This document shows, in pieces, positions 16,410 through 23,503 of a DNA stretch of 64,000 nucleotides. The notes under the pieces were generated by a model. The model was not told where the DNA came from. It made no database searches and saw only the letters and a program-made list of their open reading frames with translations. Position 1 is the first letter of the stretch. Every line of letters begins with the position of its first letter. The DNA is taken from positions 124,001-188,000 of the forward strand of contig NZ_JAKSXV010000098.1 in NCBI RefSeq assembly GCF_022829345.1, written 5' to 3'. Made by a program: the position numbers and the translations under genes. Origin of the DNA: Methylobacterium sp. J-090. Its GTDB lineage: Bacteria; Pseudomonadota; Alphaproteobacteria; Rhizobiales; Beijerinckiaceae.

Positions 16410-17930
16410 TCAGTCGGTGATGAAGCCGACGCGACCGCGATAGGCCGGGCCCAGCGGGCTGGCGCCCGCGACCCCGTAGAGGCGGTTGAGGCGGCCGAGC
16501 AGGATGCCCTGCGCGTCCTGGGCGTCGACGAAGCCGTCGTCGGGCCGCGCCGGCTGGCGCGCCTCCATCGGCTTGGCGATGTAGGGGGTGACCATGATCA
16601 TCAGCTCGGTCTCCTGGCGCTGGTAGTCGCGCGACCGGAACAGGGCGCCGATGATCGGCAGGTTGACGAGCCCCGGCAGGCCCGAGATGGTGGCCTTGTT
16701 GCGCTGCTGGATCAGGCCGGCGGTCATCATGCTGGCGCCGGAGGCGAGCTCGACGGTGGTCTCCGAGGTGCGCACGGTGAAGCCCGGCACAGCAATGTTG
16801 GAATTGCCCTGGCTGATATTGATGGAATTCTGCTGGTCGACCTCGGTCACGTCGGTGCCGACGCGGATCGAGATCCGGTTCTCGGCCAGGACCACGGGCG
16901 TGAACGTCAAGCTGACGCCGTAGGGCTTGAACGCGATGGAGGGGGTACAGATCTGGGTCGTGCCACTGCCTTGCACGCAGGCGAGGGTCGATGGCACCGG
17001 AATCTGGCCACCCGCAGTGAACTTCGCCGACTCACCGGAAATCGCCGTGAGGGTGGGTTCGGCGAGCACGCGGGAAACGCCCGCCTGCTCGAATGCCTTG
17101 AGCGTCGCCGACAGACTGGCACCGCCCGTCCCATTGACGGTGCCGGTCAGGGCGTTTCCGCTTGGGAACGAGCCGCCATTGAGGGCCAGAGGCGCCGTGT
17201 TGACGAGGTTCAGGCCCGACCAGTTGCCGCTGATGTTGATGCCGAACTGCTTCAGCACCGTGCGGGCGACCTCGACCACGGTGACGCGCAGCATCACCTG
17301 ATCGCGGCCCCGGATGGTGATGTTGTTGATCACCGTGCCCCGGGTCGGGGTGCTGCCGGCGGCAGCACCCGCCGCCGCGCTGCCCGCCCCGGCGGAGCCG
17401 GACTGGCCGACGAAGGCGTTGGCGATGTCGATGGCCTGCGACGCTTCCGCCGCCGAGTTGACGCTGCCCGACAGGATGATCGAGCTGCCGGCCGTGCGGA
17501 TGTCGAACCGGGCGCCCGCGATGCTCTGGGTCAGGATCTGGCGCAGGGCGCCGAGCTGGAGGTCGCGCGCCACGGTGACGTCGAGGGCGGTGATCTGGCG
17601 GCCCTCGCCGTCCATGATGAAGATCGAGGTCGCCCCGTCCTCCATGCCGATGACGAAGACCTTGCGGGTCGATCGCACGACGGCGTTGGCGACCTTCGGG
17701 TTGGCGACGAAGACCTCCTTGGCGTCGCGCGGCAGGTCGATGACGATGGAGCGACCCATGGTCAGTTCGATCTTGCGCGAGGTCGCCGCTTCGTTCGAGC
17801 CGACGGCGAGCACCGGCGCGGGGGCGAGTTCGGCCAGGGGCCGGGCCGCGACGGGACCGGCGAGGAGGCATGCGCCCAGGCCCAGGAGGGCGCGCAGGTG
17901 TCGGGTGCCGCTCCGGGATCGGATGGTCAT
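16410..17930 (-). CDS. cpaC: Tad pilus outer-membrane secretin CpaC/RcpA
   Basis: This 506-residue protein has a Sec signal peptide ending near AGPVAA (residue about 27) and a pilus-secretin N-terminal domain (about 50-120; GRSIVIDLPRDAKEVFVANP). A BON-like region follows, then a secretin domain (about 270-450) with the typical VLAEPTLTAISGESAKFTAGG and VTEVDQQNSI stretches. It forms the outer-membrane pore for the Flp pilus. The ATG at 17930 has AGGGG upstream and gives a normal signal peptide; an ATG six codons earlier is possible. The frame's further upstream part overlaps cpaB and is not coding. Confidence 0.92.
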   Translation of the reverse strand: MTIRSRSGTRHLRALLGLGACLLAGPVAARPLAELAPAPVLAVGSNEAATSRKIELTMGRSIVIDLPRDAKEVFVANPKVANAVVRSTRKVFVIGMEDGATSIFIMDGEGRQITALDVTVARDLQLGALRQILTQSIAGARFDIRTAGSSIILSGSVNSAAEASQAIDIANAFVGQSGSAGAGSAAAGAAAGSTPTRGTVINNITIRGRDQVMLRVTVVEVARTVLKQFGINISGNWSGLNLVNTAPLALNGGSFPSGNALTGTVNGTGGASLSATLKAFEQAGVSRVLAEPTLTAISGESAKFTAGGQIPVPSTLACVQGSGTTQICTPSIAFKPYGVSLTFTPVVLAENRISIRVGTDVTEVDQQNSINISQGNSNIAVPGFTVRTSETTVELASGASMMTAGLIQQRNKATISGLPGLVNLPIIGALFRSRDYQRQETELMIMVTPYIAKPMEARQPARPDDGFVDAQDAQGILLGRLNRLYGVAGASPLGPAYRGRVGFITD

Positions 17931-17965
17931 GGTTGAAACCCCTGTCATCGCGTTCGCCGGAGCCA

Positions 17966-18772
17966 TCAGCGCCGCGACTGTTGCTTGGAGACGCCGAAAC
18001 GAACCACCGTGACGCCCGCATCGGCCCGGATCTCGGGCGCCGCGTCCGGGGTGCGCCCGGCATCGGCGAGGCTGCGCAGGGACAGGGAGAGCTGGCCGAC
18101 CTTCTGGGCCAGGGTCACGATCTCGGCCTGCGCCGGGGTGAGGGCCAGGGTCGCGGTCTCGCCGGTGACGACGTTGCTGCCGTTCTTCTCCTGCACGATC
18201 TGACCGACGGCGAGCACGCGGATATCCGTGAGGATCGTCTCCGAGACCTGGGTCTCGGTGCCGCCCGCCTGCATGGCCTCCTCGTCGCGGTAGGTCCGGA
18301 TGAGATCGACGTGGTCGTTGGGCAGGATGAAGCCGCCGGCGGAACTCGATCCGCGCGTGTCGGTGACGATGGCCACGGCGCGCATGCCGGCGGGAAGGAT
18401 CGCGGCCATGAAGCCCCCGTCCGGACGCGCGAGCTTCTGCGGCCGGATCGGCTCTCCGGCGAGGAAGCCCGACCGGGCGATGGAGCCGGTGATATCCTCC
18501 AGGCCCTTGGGCTGATTGGTCCGGGTGATGTAGCCGGGGGTGATCGCCTGATCGGGCCAGGGCTGCCAGCGCAGGTCCGCCACCTGGAGGCTCTGCCCCA
18601 TGGGCAGCTCCGCGGCGGCCACGAGGACATCCGTGGTCGGCAGGACCGGCGGCGGCGGCGGGGCCGCCGTCATGACGGGAGCCGGGGGTTTGTCGTCGCC
18701 GCTCATCAGGAAGGCGGCGAGGCCGCCGGTAACCAGGGCGATGGCGAGGACGGCAAGGCGGGCGGGTTTCAT
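17966..18772 (-). CDS. cpaB: Tad pilus assembly protein CpaB/RcpC
   Basis: This 268-residue protein has one N-terminal membrane segment (residues 4-23) followed by a proline-rich linker. It then has a SAF domain (about 48-110; VLVAAAELPMGQSLQVADLR, then GFLAGEPI) and the RcpC/CpaB region (GMRAVAIVTDTRGSSSAGGF, then ILPNDHVDLI). CpaB is a periplasmic component that modulates the secretin pore. The gene sits 35 bases before cpaC in the transcription direction. About 270 bases, including the family 3 repeat, separate it from cpaA. Confidence 0.9.
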   Translation of the reverse strand: MKPARLAVLAIALVTGGLAAFLMSGDDKPPAPVMTAAPPPPPVLPTTDVLVAAAELPMGQSLQVADLRWQPWPDQAITPGYITRTNQPKGLEDITGSIARSGFLAGEPIRPQKLARPDGGFMAAILPAGMRAVAIVTDTRGSSSAGGFILPNDHVDLIRTYRDEEAMQAGGTETQVSETILTDIRVLAVGQIVQEKNGSNVVTGETATLALTPAQAEIVTLAQKVGQLSLSLRSLADAGRTPDAAPEIRADAGVTVVRFGVSKQQSRR

Positions 18773-18949
18773 TGCCGGGGATGAACCTGTGGGACGGCCA
18801 AGTGCCGCGCCCGATCAGCATGCCGCCGGATTCCTCAAATTAGGGTTAAGGCTTTGTGACGAATTGCAGGGTCCGCGCCCCGCTCCGTCCTATCGTCCGC
18901 CCCTTGGCCCAGGCAGGGGCGCCGGGCGAATCCGGACTCAGACCAGATT

Positions 18950-19049
18950 CGATTGATCCCCTCGGGATGGCGGATCTGGGCTTCGCTCAAGCGCCGTGGG
19001 GGCTTGGCCGAAACGGCCGCCGCTTCGAGCGAACGGAGGCCGTCTCAGA
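18950..19049. repeat. 100-base intergenic repeat, family 3, copy B
   Basis: This copy matches 11652-11752 over its full length apart from scattered substitutions and one length change. It overlaps the stop codon of cpaA (19045-19047) exactly as copy A overlaps the stop of tadB. The hairpin arms are less perfect here than in copy A. Finding two copies at the same relative position in one pilus locus suggests either a mobile unit that targets gene ends or copying within the locus. Confidence 0.75.
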
Positions 19050-19563
19050 GGCCGAGCGCCCGCGCCCAGATCGCCGTCTCGGGCAGGACCATCACCGCCG
19101 CGAAGGCGAGGGCGATGCCGTAGGGAACGCCCGTGCGGTTGTCGTGGAGGTGCAGCAGGAACGGCACCCGGGACAGGGACGGCCCGACAAACACCGGCAG
19201 GGGCTGCGAGCGCAGGGCCAGGATCGCCAGGGTGAGGAAGCCGCCGGCCAGGGCCGCGAGGGTGAGGTAGTCGAGGAGGTGGTCGAACCCGATCCACAGG
19301 GCGGTGCCCGCGGCGAGCTTGGCATCGCCGCCACCGATATGTCCGAGGGCGAACAGGGTGAAGGTGACGGCCAGAACGAGGGCACCGGCCCCGGCATGCG
19401 ACGCGATCTCGGTCCAGCCGAAGCCGAAGCTCGCGGCGAGAACGGCGAAACCGACCGTGAGGGCGAGGGTGATCCGGTTCGGGATCAGCATCGTCAGCAG
19501 GTCGTTGACGGCGGCGTAGACCATCAGGAACGGGAAGACGATCAGAACGCTCAGGGCACCCAC
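19045..19563 (-). CDS. cpaA: Prepilin peptidase CpaA (A24 family)
   Basis: This 172-residue membrane protein has about six helices and the two aspartate motifs of A24 type IV prepilin peptidases: NDLLTMLIPNRITL near the N-terminus and GHIGGGDAKLAAG in the middle. It cleaves and possibly methylates the Flp prepilin encoded next door. I place the start at GTG 19563 rather than the ATG at 19629. GGAGA lies seven bases upstream of the GTG, and the extra residues encoded upstream do not resemble the family. It is transcribed after flp, separated by 134 bases with a small stem-loop. Confidence 0.87.
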   Translation of the reverse strand: MGALSVLIVFPFLMVYAAVNDLLTMLIPNRITLALTVGFAVLAASFGFGWTEIASHAGAGALVLAVTFTLFALGHIGGGDAKLAAGTALWIGFDHLLDYLTLAALAGGFLTLAILALRSQPLPVFVGPSLSRVPFLLHLHDNRTGVPYGIALAFAAVMVLPETAIWARALGL

Positions 19564-19654
19564 GGCGGAATCTCCAAATGAAAGGAGACGCGATGCAACA
19601 TGCGCGTCCCCTTTGGTTCCGCATTTCAAGAAACGTTCGAAGAACTCGGGGTCC

Positions 19655-19674
19655 GCAACGCCTGAAAGCGTTGC
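19655..19674 (-). terminator. Small stem-loop downstream of the flp pilin gene
   Basis: GCAACGC (19655-19661) and GCGTTGC (19668-19674) can form a perfect seven-base stem with a six-base loop, 23 bases after the pilin stop codon. There is no strong T-run after it on the minus strand. It may partly terminate or stabilise the abundant pilin transcript before cpaA rather than be a full terminator. Confidence 0.4.
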
Positions 19675-19697
19675 AGCCCAGTGAACTCGAGTTGTTA

Positions 19698-19865
19698 TTA
19701 TTGCGGAAGAGCGTTGGTGATCTTGGTGAAGGTGCCCTTGATGTTCGTCGACAGCGAGTTCAGGGACGCGATGATCGCCACGGCGATGAGGGCCGCGATC
19801 AGGCCGTACTCGATGGCGGTGGCGCCGGACTCGTCGGAGGCAAAACGCTTGAAGAGGTTCGTCAT
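19698..19865 (-). CDS. flp: Flp family type IVb major pilin
   Basis: This 55-residue prepilin starts with a short basic leader (MTNLFKRFASDESG) and has the Flp processing site. Cleavage is expected after Gly14, before ATAIEYGLIAALIAVAII, which forms the hydrophobic assembly helix with the conserved Glu and Tyr. The polymer is the Flp pilus used for adhesion and surface colonisation. The ATG at 19865 is chosen over a longer frame because AAGGATC lies upstream and the leader length is typical. It is the first gene of the minus-strand pilus cluster. No second pilin or TadE/F/G minor pilin is visible in this locus. Confidence 0.93.
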   Translation of the reverse strand: MTNLFKRFASDESGATAIEYGLIAALIAVAIIASLNSLSTNIKGTFTKITNALPQ

Positions 19866-20415
19866 GACGTAGGATCCTTGTTCGACCGGTGGAATTCGGG
19901 TGCCGTCGAAGATCGTCACGTTTCGTCCGGCGACATGGGAGAGATTGCCCGGTCCGCGTTGCAATTCAGTTAAATGCGATGCTGAAACCCCGGGTCATCG
20001 GCTCCGTTTTCGGCATGGTAAAAACGGCATGAAGACCAGCCCGTCGCGGGCTCATGAATTGGGGCCGGGACGTCATGCCCGGGGCCGTGCTCGTCTTTCG
20101 CCGATGCCTGCCCTCGACTCCGCGTCTCGGATTCCGGGCCGGTTCACGCCGCCGGCAGATCCGCGCGGCGCCAGAGCGAAGCCGACATCCGCATCGCGGC
20201 GCGATCGCGTGACCAGCGTGAGGGAAACGCGTCTGAAGTGCCTCGCGAAACGCCTGACCATCGCCGGGTCTCGCCTCGAGCGCCACGGCCCGGCGGGAGC
20301 TTTGCAAGAGACACTTAGGCCGCTGTTTACCATTGCCGTGCTTGGGTTCGGATGACGTCGACGGCGGCCGACCGTCGTCCCAGCCCGCGCGGGTCCACAG
20401 GCACGAGTAATTCCC
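19866..20415. other. Divergent intergenic region between flp and the secretin-N-domain gene
   Basis: No gene is supported in these 550 bases; open frames on both strands lack ribosome-binding sites and family resemblance. The region must hold the flp promoter on the minus strand and the promoter of the gene at 20416 on the plus strand. I could not identify either promoter with confidence. Confidence 0.5.
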
Positions 20416-20907
20416 ATGGACGAGCGGAACGCATCTTCCCGGAACGCCGACCGAGCCGCGGGGCTACTCCTCGCCGCGTTCATCCTCTGCGGAGGCGTCG
20501 CGCCGGGACGGGCTCAGGAGCAGCCCCCCACCGTCGTCGCCGTGACGGTGGATAACGCCAAGGTCATCCGCCTGCCCGAGAGCACCCAGACGGTCATCGT
20601 CGGCAATCCGATCATCGCCGACGTGTCCCTGCAGAAGAACGGCGTCCTCATCCTCACGGGCAAGAGCTTCGGCTCGACCAACCTCATCGCCCTCGACCGG
20701 GGCGGCAACATGCTGGCGGAATCGACCATCCGGGTTCAGGCGCCCCAGGCCGCCGTCGTGACGGTGCAGCGCGGCCTGGAGCGCGAGTCGTACTCGTGCA
20801 CGCCCAATTGCCAGCCCTCGGTCCAGCTCGGCGATTCGAGCCGCTACTTCGGCGAGGTCAGCGGGCAGGCCGAGTCCCGCCGCGCCATGGCGGTGGGGGG
20901 CAAGTAG
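20416..20907 (+). CDS. Stand-alone secretin/pilus N-terminal-domain protein, exported
   Basis: This 163-residue protein has a Sec signal peptide (hydrophobic stretch GLLLAAFILCGGVAPGRAQ, cleavage near residue 34). The next 75 residues resemble the N-terminal domain of secretins such as CpaC: compare KVIRLPESTQTVIVGNPIIA here with SIVIDLPRDAKEVFVANPKV in CpaC. No secretin pore domain follows. The last 45 residues contain two cysteines (SYSCTPNCQPSVQ) that could form a disulfide. It is divergent from the tad cluster and probably belongs to it as a periplasmic accessory that contacts or regulates the pore. The predicted role is inference. Confidence 0.8.
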   Translation: MDERNASSRNADRAAGLLLAAFILCGGVAPGRAQEQPPTVVAVTVDNAKVIRLPESTQTVIVGNPIIADVSLQKNGVLILTGKSFGSTNLIALDRGGNMLAESTIRVQAPQAAVVTVQRGLERESYSCTPNCQPSVQLGDSSRYFGEVSGQAESRRAMAVGGK

Positions 20908-21192
20908 GCCCGTCCCCACTGTGGGTCGGATGGTGCGGTTGGAGGCGCCGCCCAGACCCTCGCGCCAGGATGCCATCGACAGCCCTGAACACGGCGAGGC
21001 GCCATGGGGTGACATGGTCGGCGCCCGCCCGGTCTTCGGCCTGGCCCGATGGGGATCGGGCATGAATCGGCCGGGATCGCGGCCGAGTATCTCGCTCACC
21101 CTGATGGCGGTGTTGGAGAAGCAATAGGGACGATGCTCGACGCGTCGGCTCCCTGCTTTCCCCGTCGATCCGGCGGCGAGCGTTGCGGGTCC

Positions 21193-21221
21193 TTGATCGC
21201 GCGGAGACCGCACGCTATAGG
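21193..21221 (+). promoter_or_regulatory. Probable housekeeping promoter of rplY
   Basis: TTGATC (21193-21198) and TATAGG (21216-21221) are spaced by exactly 17 bases, the optimal arrangement for a sigma-70-type promoter. Transcription would begin near 21228 and give a leader of roughly 115 bases before the rplY ATG. The rest of the gap from 20908 to 21192 holds no supportable gene. Confidence 0.6.
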
Positions 21222-21277
21222 CAATCCGCGCCCGCCAGACACCCTTGGAGGCACGGGCGCGAATCGGGGTTCGGTGT

Positions 21278-21298
21278 GGCCGTCCGTTTCGGGCGGCC
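21278..21298 (+). promoter_or_regulatory. GC-rich stem-loop in the rplY leader
   Basis: GGCCGTCCG and CGGGCGGCC can pair as a nine-base stem (one U-G pair) around a TTT loop, followed by TTTCCTC. It lies 45 bases before the rplY start codon and after the predicted promoter. It could be an attenuator or an autoregulatory leader structure, or a weak terminator for upstream transcription. Confidence 0.45.
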
Positions 21299-21342
21299 TT
21301 TCCTCGTTCCCCGGCTTGTTTTAATCTTTGAAGGATCACGCC

Positions 21343-22029
21343 ATGAGCGCAGTCAAGACGCTTGAGGCCGTGGCACGCGACCGGGTCGGCAAGGGGGCCG
21401 CCCGGGCCGTTCGTCGCCAGGGCCAAGTTCCCGCCGTCATCTACGGCGGCGGCCAGGCCCCGCAGGCCATCGCCATCGACCTCATCCGCACCCGCACCCT
21501 GATCTACGCCGGTGGTTTCAAGACCACGCTGTTCGAGATCAACGCCGGCGGCAAGAAGACCCGCGCGATCCCGCGCGACTTCCAGCTCGACCCGGTCAAC
21601 GGCGTGCCGCTGCATGTCGACTTCCTGCGCGTCGTCGCCGGCCAGTCCATCACCGTCGAGGTGCCGGTGCACTTCATCCACGACGAGGCGGCCCCCGGCA
21701 TCAAGCAGCGCGGCGGCACCCTCAACATCGTGCTTCACACCCTGGCCCTCGAAGTCGCCCCCGACGCGATCCCGGAGGCCATCGAGATCGACCTCACCGG
21801 CCGCGAGATCGGCGACATCATCCACATCACCGACGTGAAGCTGCCCGCGGGCGCCACCTTCACCGGCGAGCCGGATGCCACCGTCGCCAACATCGTGCCG
21901 CCGACGGTGCTCGGCGCCGAGGTGGAGGCCGAGGAGGCCGCCATCGCCGAGGCCCAGTCGGCCGAGGCCGCCGACGAGAAGATCGAGGAGGCCGCCGAGG
22001 CGTCCGAGGACGAGAAGAAGGAGGACTGA
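21343..22029 (+). CDS. rplY: 50S ribosomal protein L25/general stress protein Ctc
   Basis: This 228-residue protein is the long, Ctc-type form of L25, which binds 5S rRNA in the large subunit. It has an N-terminal L25 domain (about 5-95; RDRVGKGAARAVRRQGQVPAVIYG) and a C-terminal TL5/Ctc beta domain (about 100-195). An acidic alanine/glutamate-rich tail ends EDEKKED. The ATG at 21343 follows a GAAGGA ribosome-binding site; a start 15 bases upstream would remove that spacing. A strong hairpin follows the gene, and pth comes 102 bases later, a conserved pairing. Confidence 0.95.
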   Translation: MSAVKTLEAVARDRVGKGAARAVRRQGQVPAVIYGGGQAPQAIAIDLIRTRTLIYAGGFKTTLFEINAGGKKTRAIPRDFQLDPVNGVPLHVDFLRVVAGQSITVEVPVHFIHDEAAPGIKQRGGTLNIVLHTLALEVAPDAIPEAIEIDLTGREIGDIIHITDVKLPAGATFTGEPDATVANIVPPTVLGAEVEAEEAAIAEAQSAEAADEKIEEAAEASEDEKKED

Positions 22030-22062
22030 GATCGGGGGTCTTCCCAGGTTTCACGTCCTTGA

Positions 22063-22098
22063 GAATGCCCCGGCCGCCAAGCCGGGGCATTCCTGTTT
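22063..22098 (+). terminator. Probable intrinsic terminator between rplY and pth
   Basis: GAATGCCCCGGC (22063-22074) and GCCGGGGCATTC (22081-22092) form a perfect 12-base stem with a six-base loop, followed by CTGTTT. It is very stable but its T-run is short, so partial read-through into pth is possible. Confidence 0.65.
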
Positions 22099-22131
22099 CC
22101 AGGCCCGTCTTCTGGCAGGAATGTTCGCGCC

Positions 22132-22755
22132 ATGCGCCTGATCGTCGGCCTCGGCAATCCGGGCTCCCGCTACGCCCGCAACCGCCACAACATCGGCTTC
22201 CTGGCCGTCGACGAGATCGCGCGCGTCCACCGCGCCGGGCCTTGGCGGAAGAAGTTCCAGGGCGAGATCGCCGAAGTGGCGCTGGGCCTCGAGCGGGCGA
22301 TCCTCCTGAAGCCCCAGACCTTCATGAACGAATCCGGCCGCTCCGTCTCGGAGGCGCAGCGCTTCTGCAAGATCGCCCTCGCCGACGTGATCGTACTGCA
22401 CGACGAACTCGACCTCGCACCGGCCAAGCTCCGGGTGAAGCTCGGGGGCGGCAATGCCGGGCATAACGGCCTGCGCTCGATCACGGCGCAGTGCGGCAAC
22501 GACTATCGCCGGGTCCGCCTCGGCATCGGGCATCCCGGCGACAAGGCCCTGGTCCACGCCTACGTGCTCAACGATTTCGGCAAGGACGAGGGCGCTTGGG
22601 TCGAGGACCTCGACCGCGCCATCGCCAACCACATCGCCCTCCTGGCGGCCGGCGAGGATGCGAGCTTCCAGAACAAGGTCCACCTCGCCATGGCGGACCG
22701 GGGCTGGGACGACGTCAAGGGCGTCGGCGAGCGGGCCGGCTCGGGCAAGGCCTGA
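22132..22755 (+). CDS. pth: Peptidyl-tRNA hydrolase
   Basis: This 207-residue protein recycles tRNA from stalled peptidyl-tRNA by hydrolysing the ester bond. The family hallmarks are present: GLGNPG with Asn9, the catalytic His19 in NRHNIGF, LLKPQTFMNESG, HDELDL with the catalytic-aspartate position, and GGGNAGHNGLRSI. The length is typical. It follows rplY, its usual partner in many alphaproteobacteria. A plausible toxin-antitoxin pair starts 65 bases after its stop. Confidence 0.96.
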   Translation: MRLIVGLGNPGSRYARNRHNIGFLAVDEIARVHRAGPWRKKFQGEIAEVALGLERAILLKPQTFMNESGRSVSEAQRFCKIALADVIVLHDELDLAPAKLRVKLGGGNAGHNGLRSITAQCGNDYRRVRLGIGHPGDKALVHAYVLNDFGKDEGAWVEDLDRAIANHIALLAAGEDASFQNKVHLAMADRGWDDVKGVGERAGSGKA

Positions 22756-22820
22756 GACGAGCCCTGAGAATTGACACGAAAACACGGGAACACGATATCT
22801 AAGACAACCCGGAGGCCGCG

Positions 22821-23054
22821 ATGAAGAACGTGACCGTGACCATGAGCGAGGCGCTGTTGCAGCGGGCGCGAGTCGCGGCCGCGCGGGACGGCAAGAGCCT
22901 GTCGAAATTCGTCGCCGAGGCGGTGGAACAGCGGGTGGGCCGGCCACTCACACAGCGCGAGGCCCTCGACATCTTCCTCTCCGGGCCGCCGCTTCACGTC
23001 CTGGATGAGAACGGGAAGGCTCCGACCACGGCGCAGCTGTACGATGACGACTGA
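22821..23054 (+). CDS. VapB-type antitoxin (predicted ribbon-helix-helix)
   Basis: This 77-residue protein starts MKNVTVTMSEALLQRARVAA, a pattern of a short beta strand followed by an amphipathic helix that fits a ribbon-helix-helix DNA-binding domain. SLSKFVAEAVEQRVG then forms the second helix. The C-terminal part would bind and neutralise the adjacent PIN-domain toxin. Its stop overlaps the toxin start by 11 bases, typical of coupled toxin-antitoxin genes. CCCGGAGG lies just upstream of the ATG. The specific VapB subtype cannot be named. Confidence 0.75.
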   Translation: MKNVTVTMSEALLQRARVAAARDGKSLSKFVAEAVEQRVGRPLTQREALDIFLSGPPLHVLDENGKAPTTAQLYDDD

Positions 23055-23493
23055 ACGAGTTTTCGTCGATACGAACGTGCTTCTCTACGCCCGCGACGAT
23101 CGTTACCCCGACAAGCAGAAGGCGGCGGCGCATTGGCTCGCGGCCCTGGCGCATCGCGAGGCCCTGATCGTCAGTCCGCAGATCCTCGGCGAATTCCACA
23201 ACGCGATCCTGCGGGGCAAGGTCGGCGTGGACGAGGCGGAGATGCGGCGGGTGATTGCCGCGCTACAGCCCTTCTCGCATGGCACCACCGATCTCGAACT
23301 CATCGCGCAGGCGTGGACGATCCGGAAGGAGACCGCCTTCCAATGGTGGGACTGCGTGATCCTCGCCGCCGCGATCCGAGCCGGATGCCGCTATCTCCTG
23401 TCGGAGGATTACCAGCACGGCAGGACGGTCCGCGGCACGACCATACTCAACCCTTTCACCGTCGGCCCCGAGGCCGTCATGACCGAGCATTAG
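23044..23493 (+). CDS. VapC-type PIN-domain ribonuclease toxin
   Basis: This 149-residue protein is a PIN-domain endoribonuclease. Acidic metal-binding residues are visible in FVDTNVLLYARD, in ILGEFHN, in WWDCVILAAA and in YLLSEDYQHG, the four positions expected for a functional PIN active site. VapC toxins usually cleave tRNA or rRNA when their antitoxin is degraded. The ATG at 23044 lies inside the end of the antitoxin gene. The pair sits between pth and ychF and ends 11 bases before ychF, so it interrupts a housekeeping region. Confidence 0.85.
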   Translation: MTTERVFVDTNVLLYARDDRYPDKQKAAAHWLAALAHREALIVSPQILGEFHNAILRGKVGVDEAEMRRVIAALQPFSHGTTDLELIAQAWTIRKETAFQWWDCVILAAAIRAGCRYLLSEDYQHGRTVRGTTILNPFTVGPEAVMTEH

Positions 23494-23503
23494 GACTGAC
23501 ACC

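Noticed and set aside
19966..20483. Overlapping minus-strand frames upstream of flp
   Set aside because: They span the divergent promoter region and overlap the signal peptide of the secretin-N-domain gene; no supporting site was seen.
20908..21342. Possible tRNA or small RNA upstream of rplY
   Set aside because: I looked for a cloverleaf and a CCA-adjacent acceptor stem and found none; only a promoter and a stem-loop are supported.
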